A stretch of 64,000 nucleotides of DNA, from NCBI GenBank assembly GCA_049115735.1, contig JAGDZP010000004.1, positions 581,341 through 645,340 on the forward strand, written 5' to 3'. Of the stretch, positions 52,745 through 62,247 are shown piece by piece (position 1 is the first letter of the stretch; the number at the start of each line of letters is the position of its first letter). Made by a program: the position numbers and the translations under genes. This stretch comes from CAXBNB01 sp049115735. GTDB taxonomy: Bacteria > Bacteroidota > Bacteroidia > Cytophagales > Cyclobacteriaceae. The notes under the pieces were generated by a model. That model did no database searches. It saw only the letters and a list, made by a program, of their open reading frames with translations, and was not told where the DNA came from.

Positions 52745-53645
52745 CTCGACATCTATTATCATTCCGTCCTTCAACGGGGAAACCCGAATTCTGAAAACTC
52801 TGAATGCTTTAGAAAGTCAAGCCAATTATATCTCAGAAATTATAGTAGTCATAGACGGCTCAACGGACAATACAATTAATGTCTTAACTAGCCTAAATTT
52901 CAAAAAGCCAGAGGTCAAATTTATTGAACAAGAAAACGCAGGGAGAGCAAAAACCAGGAACTCAGGTGCAGAAATTGCCAAAGGAGACGTCTTGATCTTT
53001 TTGGATGATGATATGATCGCTGAACCCGACCTTGTACAAAAACATCAATTATTTCATCAAATAAATGAAAATTCATTATGTGGAGGGAATCAGCTCGAAA
53101 ATCCTGCCTGGGCCAAGACAGATTTTGATCGATATAGGTGTGAACTTAGAAAAAACTGGAATAGCCATTTCACTCAATTGACAGAACTCAAACAGGAGAA
53201 TATTCACCTTACCGCAGCAAATTTTTCAATCACTAAAAAAAATTTCTTTAAAATTGGCGGTTTCGAAGAATCTCTGACAGACGCAGAAGATATTCATTTA
53301 GCATTCAAAGCGATGGATAATAATATGCGAGTCTTTTTCGATCCAGAAATCATAGGATGGCATAATGATTTTATAAACCTCAAAGAGTACATAATTCGAA
53401 AAAGAGAATATGTTGCGTCGCATAGGAAGCTAAGGAAAATGGGTGTATCCAATAGCTGGATTAAAAAAAGAGAGCTAAAATTAAATAATATTAAATCTCC
53501 AATATTTTCTTTTTTCGGTAAAAATCATTGGATACGATTCACAGAGTCTTCTTTATTTAGGTCTTTACCAGATGTGTTCAAATACAAAATATATGACCTC
53601 ACTATCACAAGTTTAGGTAGTTTGTACACAGGACGAGAACTATGA
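52737..53645 (+). CDS. GT2-family glycosyltransferase
   Basis: 302 residues, TTG start (no ATG available without losing the first strand). STSIIIPSFNGETRILKTL (4-22), VIDGSTDNT, DVLIFLDDDMIAEP and EDIHLAFKAM follow the GT2 pattern, and the DDD is the donor-metal motif. Overlaps the next GT4 gene by four bases. Confidence 0.91.
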   Translation: MDNSTSIIIPSFNGETRILKTLNALESQANYISEIIVVIDGSTDNTINVLTSLNFKKPEVKFIEQENAGRAKTRNSGAEIAKGDVLIFLDDDMIAEPDLVQKHQLFHQINENSLCGGNQLENPAWAKTDFDRYRCELRKNWNSHFTQLTELKQENIHLTAANFSITKKNFFKIGGFEESLTDAEDIHLAFKAMDNNMRVFFDPEIIGWHNDFINLKEYIIRKREYVASHRKLRKMGVSNSWIKKRELKLNNIKSPIFSFFGKNHWIRFTESSLFRSLPDVFKYKIYDLTITSLGSLYTGREL

Positions 53646-54763
53646 AATCAAAAGTTGCCTATGTTATATCAGACGTTGATCGTTGGATGTCTTTTGAGTG
53701 GATAAGAGAAAATTTAAGCGCCCAAAATGTCGATATCTATTTTTACACCTTATCATCAAATCGAGGTTTTTTTGACAACTATCTCGCGGAGACAAATAGC
53801 CCCCATCATTGGATTAGATGTAAAGGGAAACTACATATCATCAAGGCGATAATTATTTTATGGGCTCATTTTATAAAATACAGATTTGATGTAGTTCACT
53901 GCCACTTTCTGAATGCCTCAATTTGTGGTCTTACTGCCGCAAGAATGAGCGGAATAAAGCAAAGAATATATACCCGCCATCACAGTACTTTTCATCATTT
54001 ATTCGCTAAAAAAGGTGTTTTTATAGATAAATATTGTAATTACCTCGCCAGCGAAATTGTGGCTATCAGCAAGGTCGTTAAACAAGTTCTCATCGAATAC
54101 GAAGGTGTTAGAAACAATAAGATTGTCATGATCAACCATGGTTTCAATTTTCAAGTGCTTAGAAGGGTATATCCTGACCGTATTAATGCCATGAAAGATA
54201 AGTACTCTTTGAATAGCACTTCTATTGTTGGGGTCATTTCTCGATTCATTGAGTGGAAAGGTGTGCAATATATTATCCCTGCATTCAAGAAATACCTAGA
54301 AAAATTTCCAGATGCGATATTGATTTTGGTAAATGCCAGAGGTCCTTACGAACCCGATATATTAGCAAAACTCAAAGGTTTAGAGCCAGATAGTTATCGT
54401 CTTATTCCATTTGAAAATGACATTTTTACCTTGATGCAGACATTTGACTACTTTGTACATGTGCCGGTAGATTCAAAAGTCGAGGCATTTGGGCAAGTAT
54501 ATGTCGAGGCTTTAGCACTGGGTATACCTTCTGTTTTCACCATTTCAGGAATCGCACATGAGTTCATCGAGCACAAATCAAACGCCATGATAGTAGAACC
54601 TAAAAACCATGATGCCATAAATGAAGCTCTGATTCAACTATCTCAAGAGCCAACTCTCAGACAGAAAATAAGTGAGCAGGGTGTGAGAGATGTAACCAAA
54701 CAATTCGACTTTGAAGCCATGGCAAAAGACTTGGAACACCTATATACATGCCCGAGAGCCTAA
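53642..54763 (+). CDS. GT4-family glycosyltransferase
   Basis: 373 residues, GT-B. VVHCHFLNASICG and IVGVISRFIEWKGVQYIIPAF are the GT4 landmarks, and VPVDSKVEAFGQVYVEALALGIPSVFT contains the E-x7-E. Ends with 16 bases of overlap with the next glycosyltransferase gene. Confidence 0.92.
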   Translation: MKSKVAYVISDVDRWMSFEWIRENLSAQNVDIYFYTLSSNRGFFDNYLAETNSPHHWIRCKGKLHIIKAIIILWAHFIKYRFDVVHCHFLNASICGLTAARMSGIKQRIYTRHHSTFHHLFAKKGVFIDKYCNYLASEIVAISKVVKQVLIEYEGVRNNKIVMINHGFNFQVLRRVYPDRINAMKDKYSLNSTSIVGVISRFIEWKGVQYIIPAFKKYLEKFPDAILILVNARGPYEPDILAKLKGLEPDSYRLIPFENDIFTLMQTFDYFVHVPVDSKVEAFGQVYVEALALGIPSVFTISGIAHEFIEHKSNAMIVEPKNHDAINEALIQLSQEPTLRQKISEQGVRDVTKQFDFEAMAKDLEHLYTCPRA

Positions 54764-55998
54764 GTGAAAATAGAAAGGTCCTCTATTTGTCTTATGACGG
54801 AATTACCGATCCGCTTGGTCAATCACAAATTCTTCCTTATCTGAAGAGACTTTGTCAATACGGGTATACTTTTTTTATGCTTGGGTTTGAAAAAAAGCAA
54901 GCATATAAACAAGAAGGTATCACAATTCGAAATGAGATTAGGGGTTTTAACATTGTATGGATTCCCTGTCGATATCATAAATGGCCTCCTGTGTTTTCCA
55001 CATTGTTTGATCTGTACTTGATGCACCGAAAAGCTACCAAGTTGTGTAAAGAAAAAAAAATTATAATTGTGCATTGCCGAAGTTACCTACCTATGCTTAT
55101 TGGATTGATGTTGAAAACACGATTTAGGATCAAACTGTTATTCGACATGAGAGGATTTTGGGCGGATGAACGAGTCGACGGTAGGATATGGAACCTAAAA
55201 AATCCCATTTTCAATTGGATTTATAAATACTTCAAAAGAAAGGAAATTCAATTTACCACACAGGCTGATCATATCATATCTCTAACTTATGCAGGCAAAG
55301 AGGAAATGACCTCTGGCAGGCTTTTCAGAAATAACAATGTTAAGATCTCTGAAGAAAAAATTACAGTAATTCCATGTGCAGTAGACACAGAATTATTTGA
55401 TCCGGAAGCAGTATCGCAGGAAGCTGTAAATCAATGGAAAGAGAGGCTGAACATTACGGTTGAGGACAAGGTTTTGATCTATCTGGGTTCCCTGGGGACT
55501 TGGTATATGTTAGAGGAGATGTTGATTTACTTCAAGGAACTAATTGAGCATCAACCAGGATACAAATTTCTTTTTGTGACGAAAGATGAGATGTCCGAGG
55601 CGTTCTGGTTAGCAGAGAGGCTTGGCTTAGATCCAACAAAGATTTTGTCCAAAAGTGCTAGTAGAACAGAAGTACCGGAGCTCTTAATGATGGCGGACCT
55701 GGGCATCTTTTTTATCAAACCCGTCTATTCTAAGAAGGCCTCCTCAGCTACAAAAATGGGAGAAATGATGGCTATGGGATTACCTTTTGTAACAAACAAA
55801 GGTGTAGGGGATGGAGATGACTTGGTACAAAAGTATGGCAATGGAGTAAGTATTGATTTGAATCAATTTGAAAATTGCAGAAAAAATTTGGATCATCTAG
55901 ATAAAATAAGTGATAGACAGTCTTCAATAATTGAAGAATTTTGGTTGAACAATTGCGTAGCTGAGTATAGGAAGGTTTATAAGGAGGTTGACACTTAG
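54748..55998 (+). CDS. GT4-family glycosyltransferase
   Basis: 416 residues. GT-B landmarks: VLYLSYDGITDPLGQSQILPY at the N-terminus, LLFDMRGFWADERVDG (about 130-145) and VLIYLGSLGTWYML in the donor half, and KMGEMMAMGLPFVTNKGVGDG near the C-terminus. The last gene of the long plus-strand run; it overlaps the convergent glycosyltransferase gene by four bases at 55995-55998, so no terminator can fit between them. Confidence 0.9.
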   Translation: MPESLSENRKVLYLSYDGITDPLGQSQILPYLKRLCQYGYTFFMLGFEKKQAYKQEGITIRNEIRGFNIVWIPCRYHKWPPVFSTLFDLYLMHRKATKLCKEKKIIIVHCRSYLPMLIGLMLKTRFRIKLLFDMRGFWADERVDGRIWNLKNPIFNWIYKYFKRKEIQFTTQADHIISLTYAGKEEMTSGRLFRNNNVKISEEKITVIPCAVDTELFDPEAVSQEAVNQWKERLNITVEDKVLIYLGSLGTWYMLEEMLIYFKELIEHQPGYKFLFVTKDEMSEAFWLAERLGLDPTKILSKSASRTEVPELLMMADLGIFFIKPVYSKKASSATKMGEMMAMGLPFVTNKGVGDGDDLVQKYGNGVSIDLNQFENCRKNLDHLDKISDRQSSIIEEFWLNNCVAEYRKVYKEVDT

Positions 55999-57167
55999 CT
56001 CCAGCAAATGGAAAATTCCCTAAACTCTTCGAATATTTTTTCCATGTCTAAAACATATTCCCTTGGAGTATAGCTAGACGCTCTCCTATGGCCTTTTTGA
56101 ATGAGTTGGTTTCGAAGTTCTTGATTTTGATGCAATTCTATTATTTTCCTGGATAGATCAACATGATCTAGTTTATCAAAATACAAAACATTGTCGCCGT
56201 ATTGCTCCATCGACCCACTTACGTTAGAAACAATCGCCGGACAACCAAGACTCATAGCTTCAAGTGGAGGCAAATTTTCAGGGCCAAATAATGTCACATA
56301 TGTAAGTGCCAAGGCGTTTTGGTACAAAGCAGACAACTCTTCAGAACCAATAAAACCTAGAATGTGAACGTATTCATCCAATCCATATTCCCGTATCTTC
56401 TCTTCGATAAAGTTTTGATTGCCCTGATTTGATCCGGTTAAAACCAAACACATCTTTAATCCTTTTTCGTGGATCAAAATTTTCAAGGCTTTTAATAATC
56501 TAATGTGATTCTTATGGGGCCAAAATTGACTTGGATATAGAATATAAGGAGATTCAATACCTAATTTTTCAATTATCTCAAAGCTCAGCTCTTTGGCTAC
56601 AGCATTTAACTGAGGAATTGGGTGTGGTAATAGCTTGATTCTGGATGAATCAACATCATAGAAATTAATTATCTCATTCTTACCTGCTTTGGTTCCGGTA
56701 AGAATATAAGCGGCTTTTTTAAGTATATGATCATAATGGAGCTCACGCTTTTCCCATGTAGAGTTATCAAGTAATTCGGGAAACACAGGTTGAAGTCTGT
56801 GCTGAAGATCCCAAATTGTATAAATATAGGGGATGTCAGTCTTTTCAAATCTGTATGTGGGAAACCAGATAATTGAAATATCAAGTTGAGTTGCAGTATT
56901 GTGCAACGCCCCATTTGTATCCTTAACTGACTTACCAAAATTTCGAATTTTCCGCTTAACTCTTTGCACAAGATTCAAATCTTCAAGTTTCACATGCCGT
57001 ACAGAATCTGAGCTGGGAGCATTTAAAAAGTTCTTCTTGGAATAATAAAAAAGGTAAAATCTGTATACCTCAGAAAATAAAGAAAGATGGTTAAGGATAG
57101 ACTTTTGGAAAGTAAAACCGCCACCTTCCTCCTTTGAAATATCTCCTATAAATATCCCTACTTTCAT
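55995..57167 (-). CDS. GT4-family glycosyltransferase
   Basis: 390 residues, GT-B. The N-terminal MKVGIFIGDISKEEGGGFTFQ, YILYPSQFWPHKNHIRLL donor-half strand, and FGPENLPPLEAMSLGCPAIVSN (E-x7-E) match GT4 enzymes. Last gene of a five-gene minus-strand run; the start overlaps the methyltransferase stop by four bases. Confidence 0.92.
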   Translation of the reverse strand: MKVGIFIGDISKEEGGGFTFQKSILNHLSLFSEVYRFYLFYYSKKNFLNAPSSDSVRHVKLEDLNLVQRVKRKIRNFGKSVKDTNGALHNTATQLDISIIWFPTYRFEKTDIPYIYTIWDLQHRLQPVFPELLDNSTWEKRELHYDHILKKAAYILTGTKAGKNEIINFYDVDSSRIKLLPHPIPQLNAVAKELSFEIIEKLGIESPYILYPSQFWPHKNHIRLLKALKILIHEKGLKMCLVLTGSNQGNQNFIEEKIREYGLDEYVHILGFIGSEELSALYQNALALTYVTLFGPENLPPLEAMSLGCPAIVSNVSGSMEQYGDNVLYFDKLDHVDLSRKIIELHQNQELRNQLIQKGHRRASSYTPREYVLDMEKIFEEFREFSICWS

Positions 57168-57937
57168 ATTTTCCTAGCAATGCACAAGGTATGCCATGAG
57201 TCCTCATCAATTTGAGAATCCCTTTGATACCCATTGTAAAACTGAACTGGGTCAAGGCCGCTAGTTCTTAAAAGCAATTCCATTTCTTTGATGAGAAAAA
57301 ATCTATTTTTTTGAGTCTCGGAGAAAGAGTCTATCGTCCCATTATCCTTGTTTTCCATCGTGATTTTATAATTGACAATTCCGAGTTGGTTAACATAATC
57401 AATGCTTGTTTCGGAAATTCTACGGATCTGAAACTTCTGATTATTAAAGAATTTTTCTCTGATTGGATCAAAGTGTCTCAAAAAAGCTCCAGCGTTCCAA
57501 AATTCGAAAATGAACAATCCGTTTTTTGATAAGCAATTTACGACATTCATAAACACTTTTAGAATATTATCATTGGTCTGTACATAACCTATGGAATCGA
57601 ATAATGAGATGACTACATCGAACTTGAAGTCAAAATCCAAGAAATTAAGCATATTCATTTTACATACACTAACATTGCTGTAGTCAATCAGTTTTCCGCG
57701 TGCTTCAGTGAGCATGGCATCAGAATTGTCAGTCACTACTAATTCCTCAATAAAATTGGCAAGAAAAACGGCATGATTGCCAGTACCGCCTGCCAGCTCC
57801 AACATTCGTTTGCATCTCTTCGCCAAAAATGTTTCAATGCATTTCTCCAAAAAAAAGACTTCTGATTGATAATCTTTGGAAGCATAAAAGATATCATAAA
57901 GTTCGGCGTGGACGTCCCTGTAATTTTGATTTTCCAT
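57164..57937 (-). CDS. class I SAM-dependent methyltransferase
   Basis: 257 residues. MLELAGGTGNHAVFLANF (40-57) is motif I, then VVISLFDSIGYVQTNDN. This is a typical small-molecule/sugar methyltransferase. It overlaps the TIGR04325-like gene by 44 bases. Confidence 0.87.
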   Translation of the reverse strand: MENQNYRDVHAELYDIFYASKDYQSEVFFLEKCIETFLAKRCKRMLELAGGTGNHAVFLANFIEELVVTDNSDAMLTEARGKLIDYSNVSVCKMNMLNFLDFDFKFDVVISLFDSIGYVQTNDNILKVFMNVVNCLSKNGLFIFEFWNAGAFLRHFDPIREKFFNNQKFQIRRISETSIDYVNQLGIVNYKITMENKDNGTIDSFSETQKNRFFLIKEMELLLRTSGLDPVQFYNGYQRDSQIDEDSWHTLCIARKI

Positions 57938-58763
57938 TCTTACTTAATATGAATCCAAAAACTCGCAAAATTTGATTCGAACCTTCGAAATTCAAGACAT
58001 ACTTTGAAGATTCATAAAAGTGATATTCAATTTCATAATTATGTTTATGTATTGATTCCTTGATGACCGATAAGGGCAAATAGGTCACCGGAGTTTTGAT
58101 TTCTTTATCGTTTTCTATTTGCATTTCACCCGGACCATGATGCTTTAACCTGCTCGTTTGAAAACCATATTCTTCAGAAATTGATTGAATTAACAATGGT
58201 AATCGAGTCAGGTAAATGAACGGAATTCCTTGGTCCAGCAATCGATTAAAAACTTGCATAGAATTGGGCAGATACTGTAGTGATCCGGACAGAATCAATA
58301 TATCTGGTTTTTTTTTGTGGCTAAACGCTTCATTGAGATCATAAAAAAAAAATAGACGTTCCCCTAAAAACTCTTGCTTGGCATATTTTACCATTTCGGG
58401 AGTCTCAACGACGCTATATTTATTTATCCATTCAGGAAAGTGATAGTCAGCAAAAAAATAAAGCATACCACAAGCACCACCAATCTCAAGGATTTCTACT
58501 TTTTGGGAATAATCATTCCACATAAGCTGAAAAAAAAACAAATTTTGCAAATCTGATTTAGATTCGATTTCTCTATTGATGTTCTTTTTGGCAATAACAG
58601 TTTTCTTCAAAACTATTTGTGCAATCGACTCGTTCGAATACCCTTCTGCTATGTTTTTTGTAGCATCAAAACTAGAATACTTTTTAAGCTTCTGACCGAT
58701 TCTTTGAAGCGCGCAGACAGCATCTACTATAATTGGTGGAATTAAACGAGCGAACCATCTCAT
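57894..58763 (-). CDS. putative methyltransferase, TIGR04325/LIC12133 type
   Basis: 289 residues. VEILEIGGACGMLYFFADYHFP (93-114) is a SAM-binding strand, followed by YSVVETPEMVKYAKQEF and PDILILSGSLQYL, as in the LIC12133-type methyltransferases of O-antigen loci. N-terminal region is helical. It begins one base into the DegT stop and overlaps the downstream methyltransferase by 44 bases. Confidence 0.8.
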   Translation of the reverse strand: MRWFARLIPPIIVDAVCALQRIGQKLKKYSSFDATKNIAEGYSNESIAQIVLKKTVIAKKNINREIESKSDLQNLFFFQLMWNDYSQKVEILEIGGACGMLYFFADYHFPEWINKYSVVETPEMVKYAKQEFLGERLFFFYDLNEAFSHKKKPDILILSGSLQYLPNSMQVFNRLLDQGIPFIYLTRLPLLIQSISEEYGFQTSRLKHHGPGEMQIENDKEIKTPVTYLPLSVIKESIHKHNYEIEYHFYESSKYVLNFEGSNQILRVFGFILSKNGKSKLQGRPRRTL

Positions 58764-59866
58764 TAGATATAATCTTTGATCGTTTCACATATATGTTCAA
58801 TCTCTGAAGATTTTAAATTTGTGGAAGATGGGAGATAAAATCCATTTTCCCATATATACTCAGCAATTGGACAATCTGTTTCTAACATCAGATGACTGTT
58901 CAAAAGAAATGGCTGGCGATTCATAGGACAAAAGAAAGTTCTGGTATCAATTCCTTTTTCCCTCAGATAATAACACAAAGCATCTCTATTAATTCGGTTT
59001 TCTGATCTAATTGTCACGGCGTACATCCAATATACATTTTTGGCCCATGACCTTTCTATGGGTGTCTCAATAAAATCGACTTCTCTAAGCATTGAATTAT
59101 ATGCTTGAGCTAATCGTCTTTTGCGTCTTATGAAATCTTCAATTTTACCTAATTGAGAAAGCCCTAGAGCGGCCTGCATCCCCGACATTCTAAAATTATA
59201 ACCAGCCTCCTTGTGATAAAACCTTGGCTGTTCAAACGCCAGGTTTTTCAGCTTTCTTAATCTTGCAGCGAGATGATCGTCATCTGTAACAATCATTCCT
59301 CCTTCACCGGTTGAAATGATCTTATTCGCATAAAAACTAAAGCAAGCCATGTCTCCAAAACTACCTACTGTTTTTCCATTAATTTGAGCACCATGTGCCT
59401 CAGCAGCATCCTCAATAACTTTGAGATCATACTTCTCGGCGATTGCCATTAGTCGTGGCATATCGACAGGATGACCAAAAAGATGAACAGGTATTATGGC
59501 TTTCGTATTAGGAGAAATGGCTTTCTCAATTAAGTCCACATCCATATTCCAAGTTTCCTTTTCTGAATCGATGGGCACAACAACTGCTCCATTATGGTAT
59601 ACTGCCAAGGCAGTTGCGATGTTCGTGGATGAACTTATTATTACTTCATCACCTGGCCCGATGTTCAACGCTGAAATCGACAGATGTAGAGCAGTGGTAC
59701 CGCTGCTAACAGAAACTCCATGTTTGCAGCCACAGTATTTCGCAAACTGATTTTCAAAATCGGAAATAGAAGATCCATAGGTGCCAGATATCTCTCCACT
59801 TTTTAGAGCTCTCAGTACAGATTGAATGTCGCTATTATCTATAGAAGGTTCGAATACAGGAATCAT
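58763..59866 (-). CDS. DegT/DnrJ/EryC1-family sugar aminotransferase
   Basis: 367 residues, PLP-dependent. SSGTTALHLSISAL (about 57-70) binds the cofactor phosphate, IEDAAEAHGAQING holds the Asp that pairs with the PLP nitrogen, and Lys in CFSFYANKIISTGEGG is the Schiff-base lysine. Transaminates a keto-sugar nucleotide to an amino sugar for the polymer. The cupin-fold gene is directly upstream with a four-base overlap, which suggests they work on the same sugar. Confidence 0.93.
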   Translation of the reverse strand: MIPVFEPSIDNSDIQSVLRALKSGEISGTYGSSISDFENQFAKYCGCKHGVSVSSGTTALHLSISALNIGPGDEVIISSSTNIATALAVYHNGAVVVPIDSEKETWNMDVDLIEKAISPNTKAIIPVHLFGHPVDMPRLMAIAEKYDLKVIEDAAEAHGAQINGKTVGSFGDMACFSFYANKIISTGEGGMIVTDDDHLAARLRKLKNLAFEQPRFYHKEAGYNFRMSGMQAALGLSQLGKIEDFIRRKRRLAQAYNSMLREVDFIETPIERSWAKNVYWMYAVTIRSENRINRDALCYYLREKGIDTRTFFCPMNRQPFLLNSHLMLETDCPIAEYIWENGFYLPSSTNLKSSEIEHICETIKDYI

Positions 59867-60285
59867 TTATTGATAGTTACAAATACTTTGTCATTTTCAT
59901 CACCCAAAAATGGTCCCTGCTTCACACTTATGCATTGCATATCTTCAATGACCCTCAAGGCATGACAGCCATGAATCAAAACGACCGCATCACCAACAGA
60001 TAAAGTAATTTCCTTCAATAAATCTCCCATATCGGTATAAAGTTCAACAATAACTTTTCCTTTTTGAACCAGGAACATTTGTTGTAAATCAGATATTTCT
60101 CGTTTGAATGGTTTGTGAAAGTGCGGGGGCTCTTCAAAGCCTGACTTGTGAGCAAGGAGACCAAATTGAAACGAAGATTCTTCCGGAGAAAAGAAAGTCG
60201 TCGTTTCGACGGTTGTATTTGCCCAGATTATCTCTGCATACTTTGTTCCATTGTACTCAATGACGTCAACTTGATGATTATTCAT
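59863..60285 (-). CDS. cupin-fold protein paired with the DegT aminotransferase
   Basis: 140 residues of a single cupin. HFHKPFKREISDLQQMFLVQKGKVIVEL (95% beta) has the cupin His/His/Glu-like metal pattern, and LSVGDAVVLIHGCHALRV the second half. Pairs with aminotransferases occur in sugar-nucleotide pathways, e.g. as isomerases such as FdtA, but this is not a close match to FdtA (WxcM). The reaction is therefore not assigned. It opens a five-gene minus-strand run that contains the sugar-modifying enzymes. Confidence 0.7.
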   Translation of the reverse strand: MNNHQVDVIEYNGTKYAEIIWANTTVETTTFFSPEESSFQFGLLAHKSGFEEPPHFHKPFKREISDLQQMFLVQKGKVIVELYTDMGDLLKEITLSVGDAVVLIHGCHALRVIEDMQCISVKQGPFLGDENDKVFVTINK

Positions 60286-60511
60286 TTTTTAGGAAAACCA
60301 AATGTTAAAATATTTAAAACAAAAGGGTGAGACACTACATTATATTTCCTCACGTCTTACCATGCAACAATATTACATAATTAATAGTCTATATTAAGTT
60401 CATTTGATTACAATTGCCATGAGACACATGATTTTATAATACGCCAACAATCAATTCAAATTAATCTCATTCTTTTGACAAACAGTGCATACTTGATCCT
60501 TATCTTTGATT
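60286..60511. other. AT-rich divergent intergenic region, no gene seen
   Basis: 226 bases between the cupin gene (minus) and the sulfotransferase gene (plus). Very A/T rich. A TTTG (60474-60477) and a TATCTTTG (60501-60508) look promoter-like but sit so close to the ATG that their role is unclear. No hairpin, tRNA or coding signal was found. Confidence 0.5.
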
Positions 60512-61270
60512 ATGGCTTACAGATTACGCAATGGGGCTGAATTTCTTCACATTCCAAAGACAGGTGGAAGTTGGGTGATATCAATTTTGGAATCGAACAA
60601 CTTAATTTTAAAAAAACTGAGTCATGAACATGCAGATTACGATTGTAATTTATTTCAACCGAATCTAAGCATGAGTTATCACAAGCATTTTTTGTACTCT
60701 ATGGAATTCTTTAGACAAAGGCTTTTTAGAAAGGGAGAACCATATCAACCACCACCATTTAGATTCTGTTTTGTACGAAATCCAATTTCCTGGTATGAAT
60801 CATGGTGGAAATATATGAAAGGAGAAGATTGGAATCACTGGGGGAAAATTAACTCTAAGAGATATTGGCATCCAAATTCTATACTAAATGGTTTGGGAAG
60901 CGATGATTTCAATGAATTCGTTTGGAATGTTTTAAAAAAAAGGCCCGGATATGTTTCAGAGTTATATTTTAGCTATACCAAACCAGGAATATCGTTTATT
61001 GGAAAAAAAGAAAACCTGGTGAGCGACTTTTTGAAGGTAATATCAATTCTTGATTTAAGGATTAGCAGGGATCAATTATTGAAGTCTGAAGCGGTAAATG
61101 TATCAAAGACGGCTTCCTCAATGGTAGATTGGGACCCCAAACTCAAGGAAATGGTAAGAAAAATAGAACTTCCAGCACTAATTCATTTTAATTACTTAAG
61201 TGAAAAAGAAAGAATTGATCTAGGAATTAACAAGTATATCTCTCCGAATGATGCATTAGCCAAAACCTAA
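60512..61270 (+). CDS. sulfotransferase-family protein
   Basis: 252 residues. LHIPKTGGSWV (12-22) is the PAPS 5'-phosphosulfate loop of Sulfotransfer_2-type proteins, and RFCFVRNPISWYESWW (about 84-99) is the 3'-phosphate-binding Arg/Ser motif. It should transfer sulfate from PAPS to a sugar hydroxyl. In this locus this suggests a sulfated polymer. ATG at 60512 is preferred over an in-frame TTG two codons earlier. Ends five bases from the convergent 61276 gene. Confidence 0.83.
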   Translation: MAYRLRNGAEFLHIPKTGGSWVISILESNNLILKKLSHEHADYDCNLFQPNLSMSYHKHFLYSMEFFRQRLFRKGEPYQPPPFRFCFVRNPISWYESWWKYMKGEDWNHWGKINSKRYWHPNSILNGLGSDDFNEFVWNVLKKRPGYVSELYFSYTKPGISFIGKKENLVSDFLKVISILDLRISRDQLLKSEAVNVSKTASSMVDWDPKLKEMVRKIELPALIHFNYLSEKERIDLGINKYISPNDALAKT

Positions 61271-61275
61271 AAAAT

Positions 61276-62223
61276 TTAGGGTTCAGATTGACCCTCAAAC
61301 CTTTTAACGGCAGGAGCATCTTTTCTTGCCAAGGTCCATTTTTTCTTACATACTATTTTTAATAGCTGAAGTACAATTTTGAAGAAGGGAAAAGGCCAGA
61401 GAAAAGAAAGGTCCTGTCCATAAAAGAACATCCAAACTCTATTCTCTACCCATATTTTCGATAAAACCCTTTTCTTCTGGGCCTCCAACGATCTAAGTTC
61501 TGATATGTTTTTAAAACAAACATTGTTGTATAAATCAAACCAAAGAATATTTTGATCATAGAGAATGGACCCAAGTCTTACTTCCCACACATGGCAGAAT
61601 TCATACGATCCATCACCCTCAAACAGGCGATTTTTGTAATTGTTGAAGTAGTTTAAATACAATTGAATTTTCACAAAAAAATTGCCTCCGTCTACACAAA
61701 AACAGCGTGGCTGTAGTATATCTCGAATTTCATCAAAGTTGTCCCCCCATATATTCTTAGAATTATTCCAACTGCTAATGCAACTTACTCTAATTCCGTT
61801 TCTAGATGCATAAGCACAACCTACTTCATTATCATGAAACAGTCGATGAATGGAGTCCAAATCAATGACAAATTCGTCAGGAATTGTATCGTCATTTACT
61901 AATGTCGAAGTGTTCAAATAATGATCTTGCAAAAAAAATACTATTTCAGGCTCATCAATTTGGTTTTCTACAATTAGACGTATATAATCGAGCTGTGCTC
62001 CATGATTCAGGTTCCAGTTTCTTCTACAAAAAAAATGCATGGCATCTTCACTGATGCTTCTGCTTACACTTGTGAGCTTCATTAGTTCTGCTTCTGGATT
62101 CTCAGAACAGTCCATTACGATAACTTGGTCAAGACTTGGGTCAAAACCATTGATCAAATTAAAAGACTCTGCAAAAATTTCCGCTCGATTGCAGTTGGCA
62201 ACAACTATATGAAAACGATTCAT
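61276..62223 (-). CDS. uncharacterised GT-A-like protein of the glycan locus
   Basis: 315 residues, no confident family. RFHIVVANCNRAEIFAESFNLI (3-24) and VIVMDCSENPEAELM resemble the opening strands of GT-A glycosyltransferases, and PEIVFFLQDHYLNTS (about 112-126) stands where a DxD motif would be, as Q-D-H. The C-terminal VWEVRLGSILYDQNILWFDLYNN is unmatched. A glycosyltransferase is plausible from context. 24 bases separate it from the upstream fusion gene. Confidence 0.55.
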   Translation of the reverse strand: MNRFHIVVANCNRAEIFAESFNLINGFDPSLDQVIVMDCSENPEAELMKLTSVSRSISEDAMHFFCRRNWNLNHGAQLDYIRLIVENQIDEPEIVFFLQDHYLNTSTLVNDDTIPDEFVIDLDSIHRLFHDNEVGCAYASRNGIRVSCISSWNNSKNIWGDNFDEIRDILQPRCFCVDGGNFFVKIQLYLNYFNNYKNRLFEGDGSYEFCHVWEVRLGSILYDQNILWFDLYNNVCFKNISELRSLEAQKKRVLSKIWVENRVWMFFYGQDLSFLWPFPFFKIVLQLLKIVCKKKWTLARKDAPAVKRFEGQSEP

Positions 62224-62247
62224 TGCTTCCTTTCTAAATTGGATTTT

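Noticed and set aside
60501..60508. TATCTTTG with TTTG 23 bases upstream as promoter for the sulfotransferase gene
   Set aside because: It ends only three bases before the ATG, which would give a leaderless message; spacing is also long. Kept as a note, not as a promoter.
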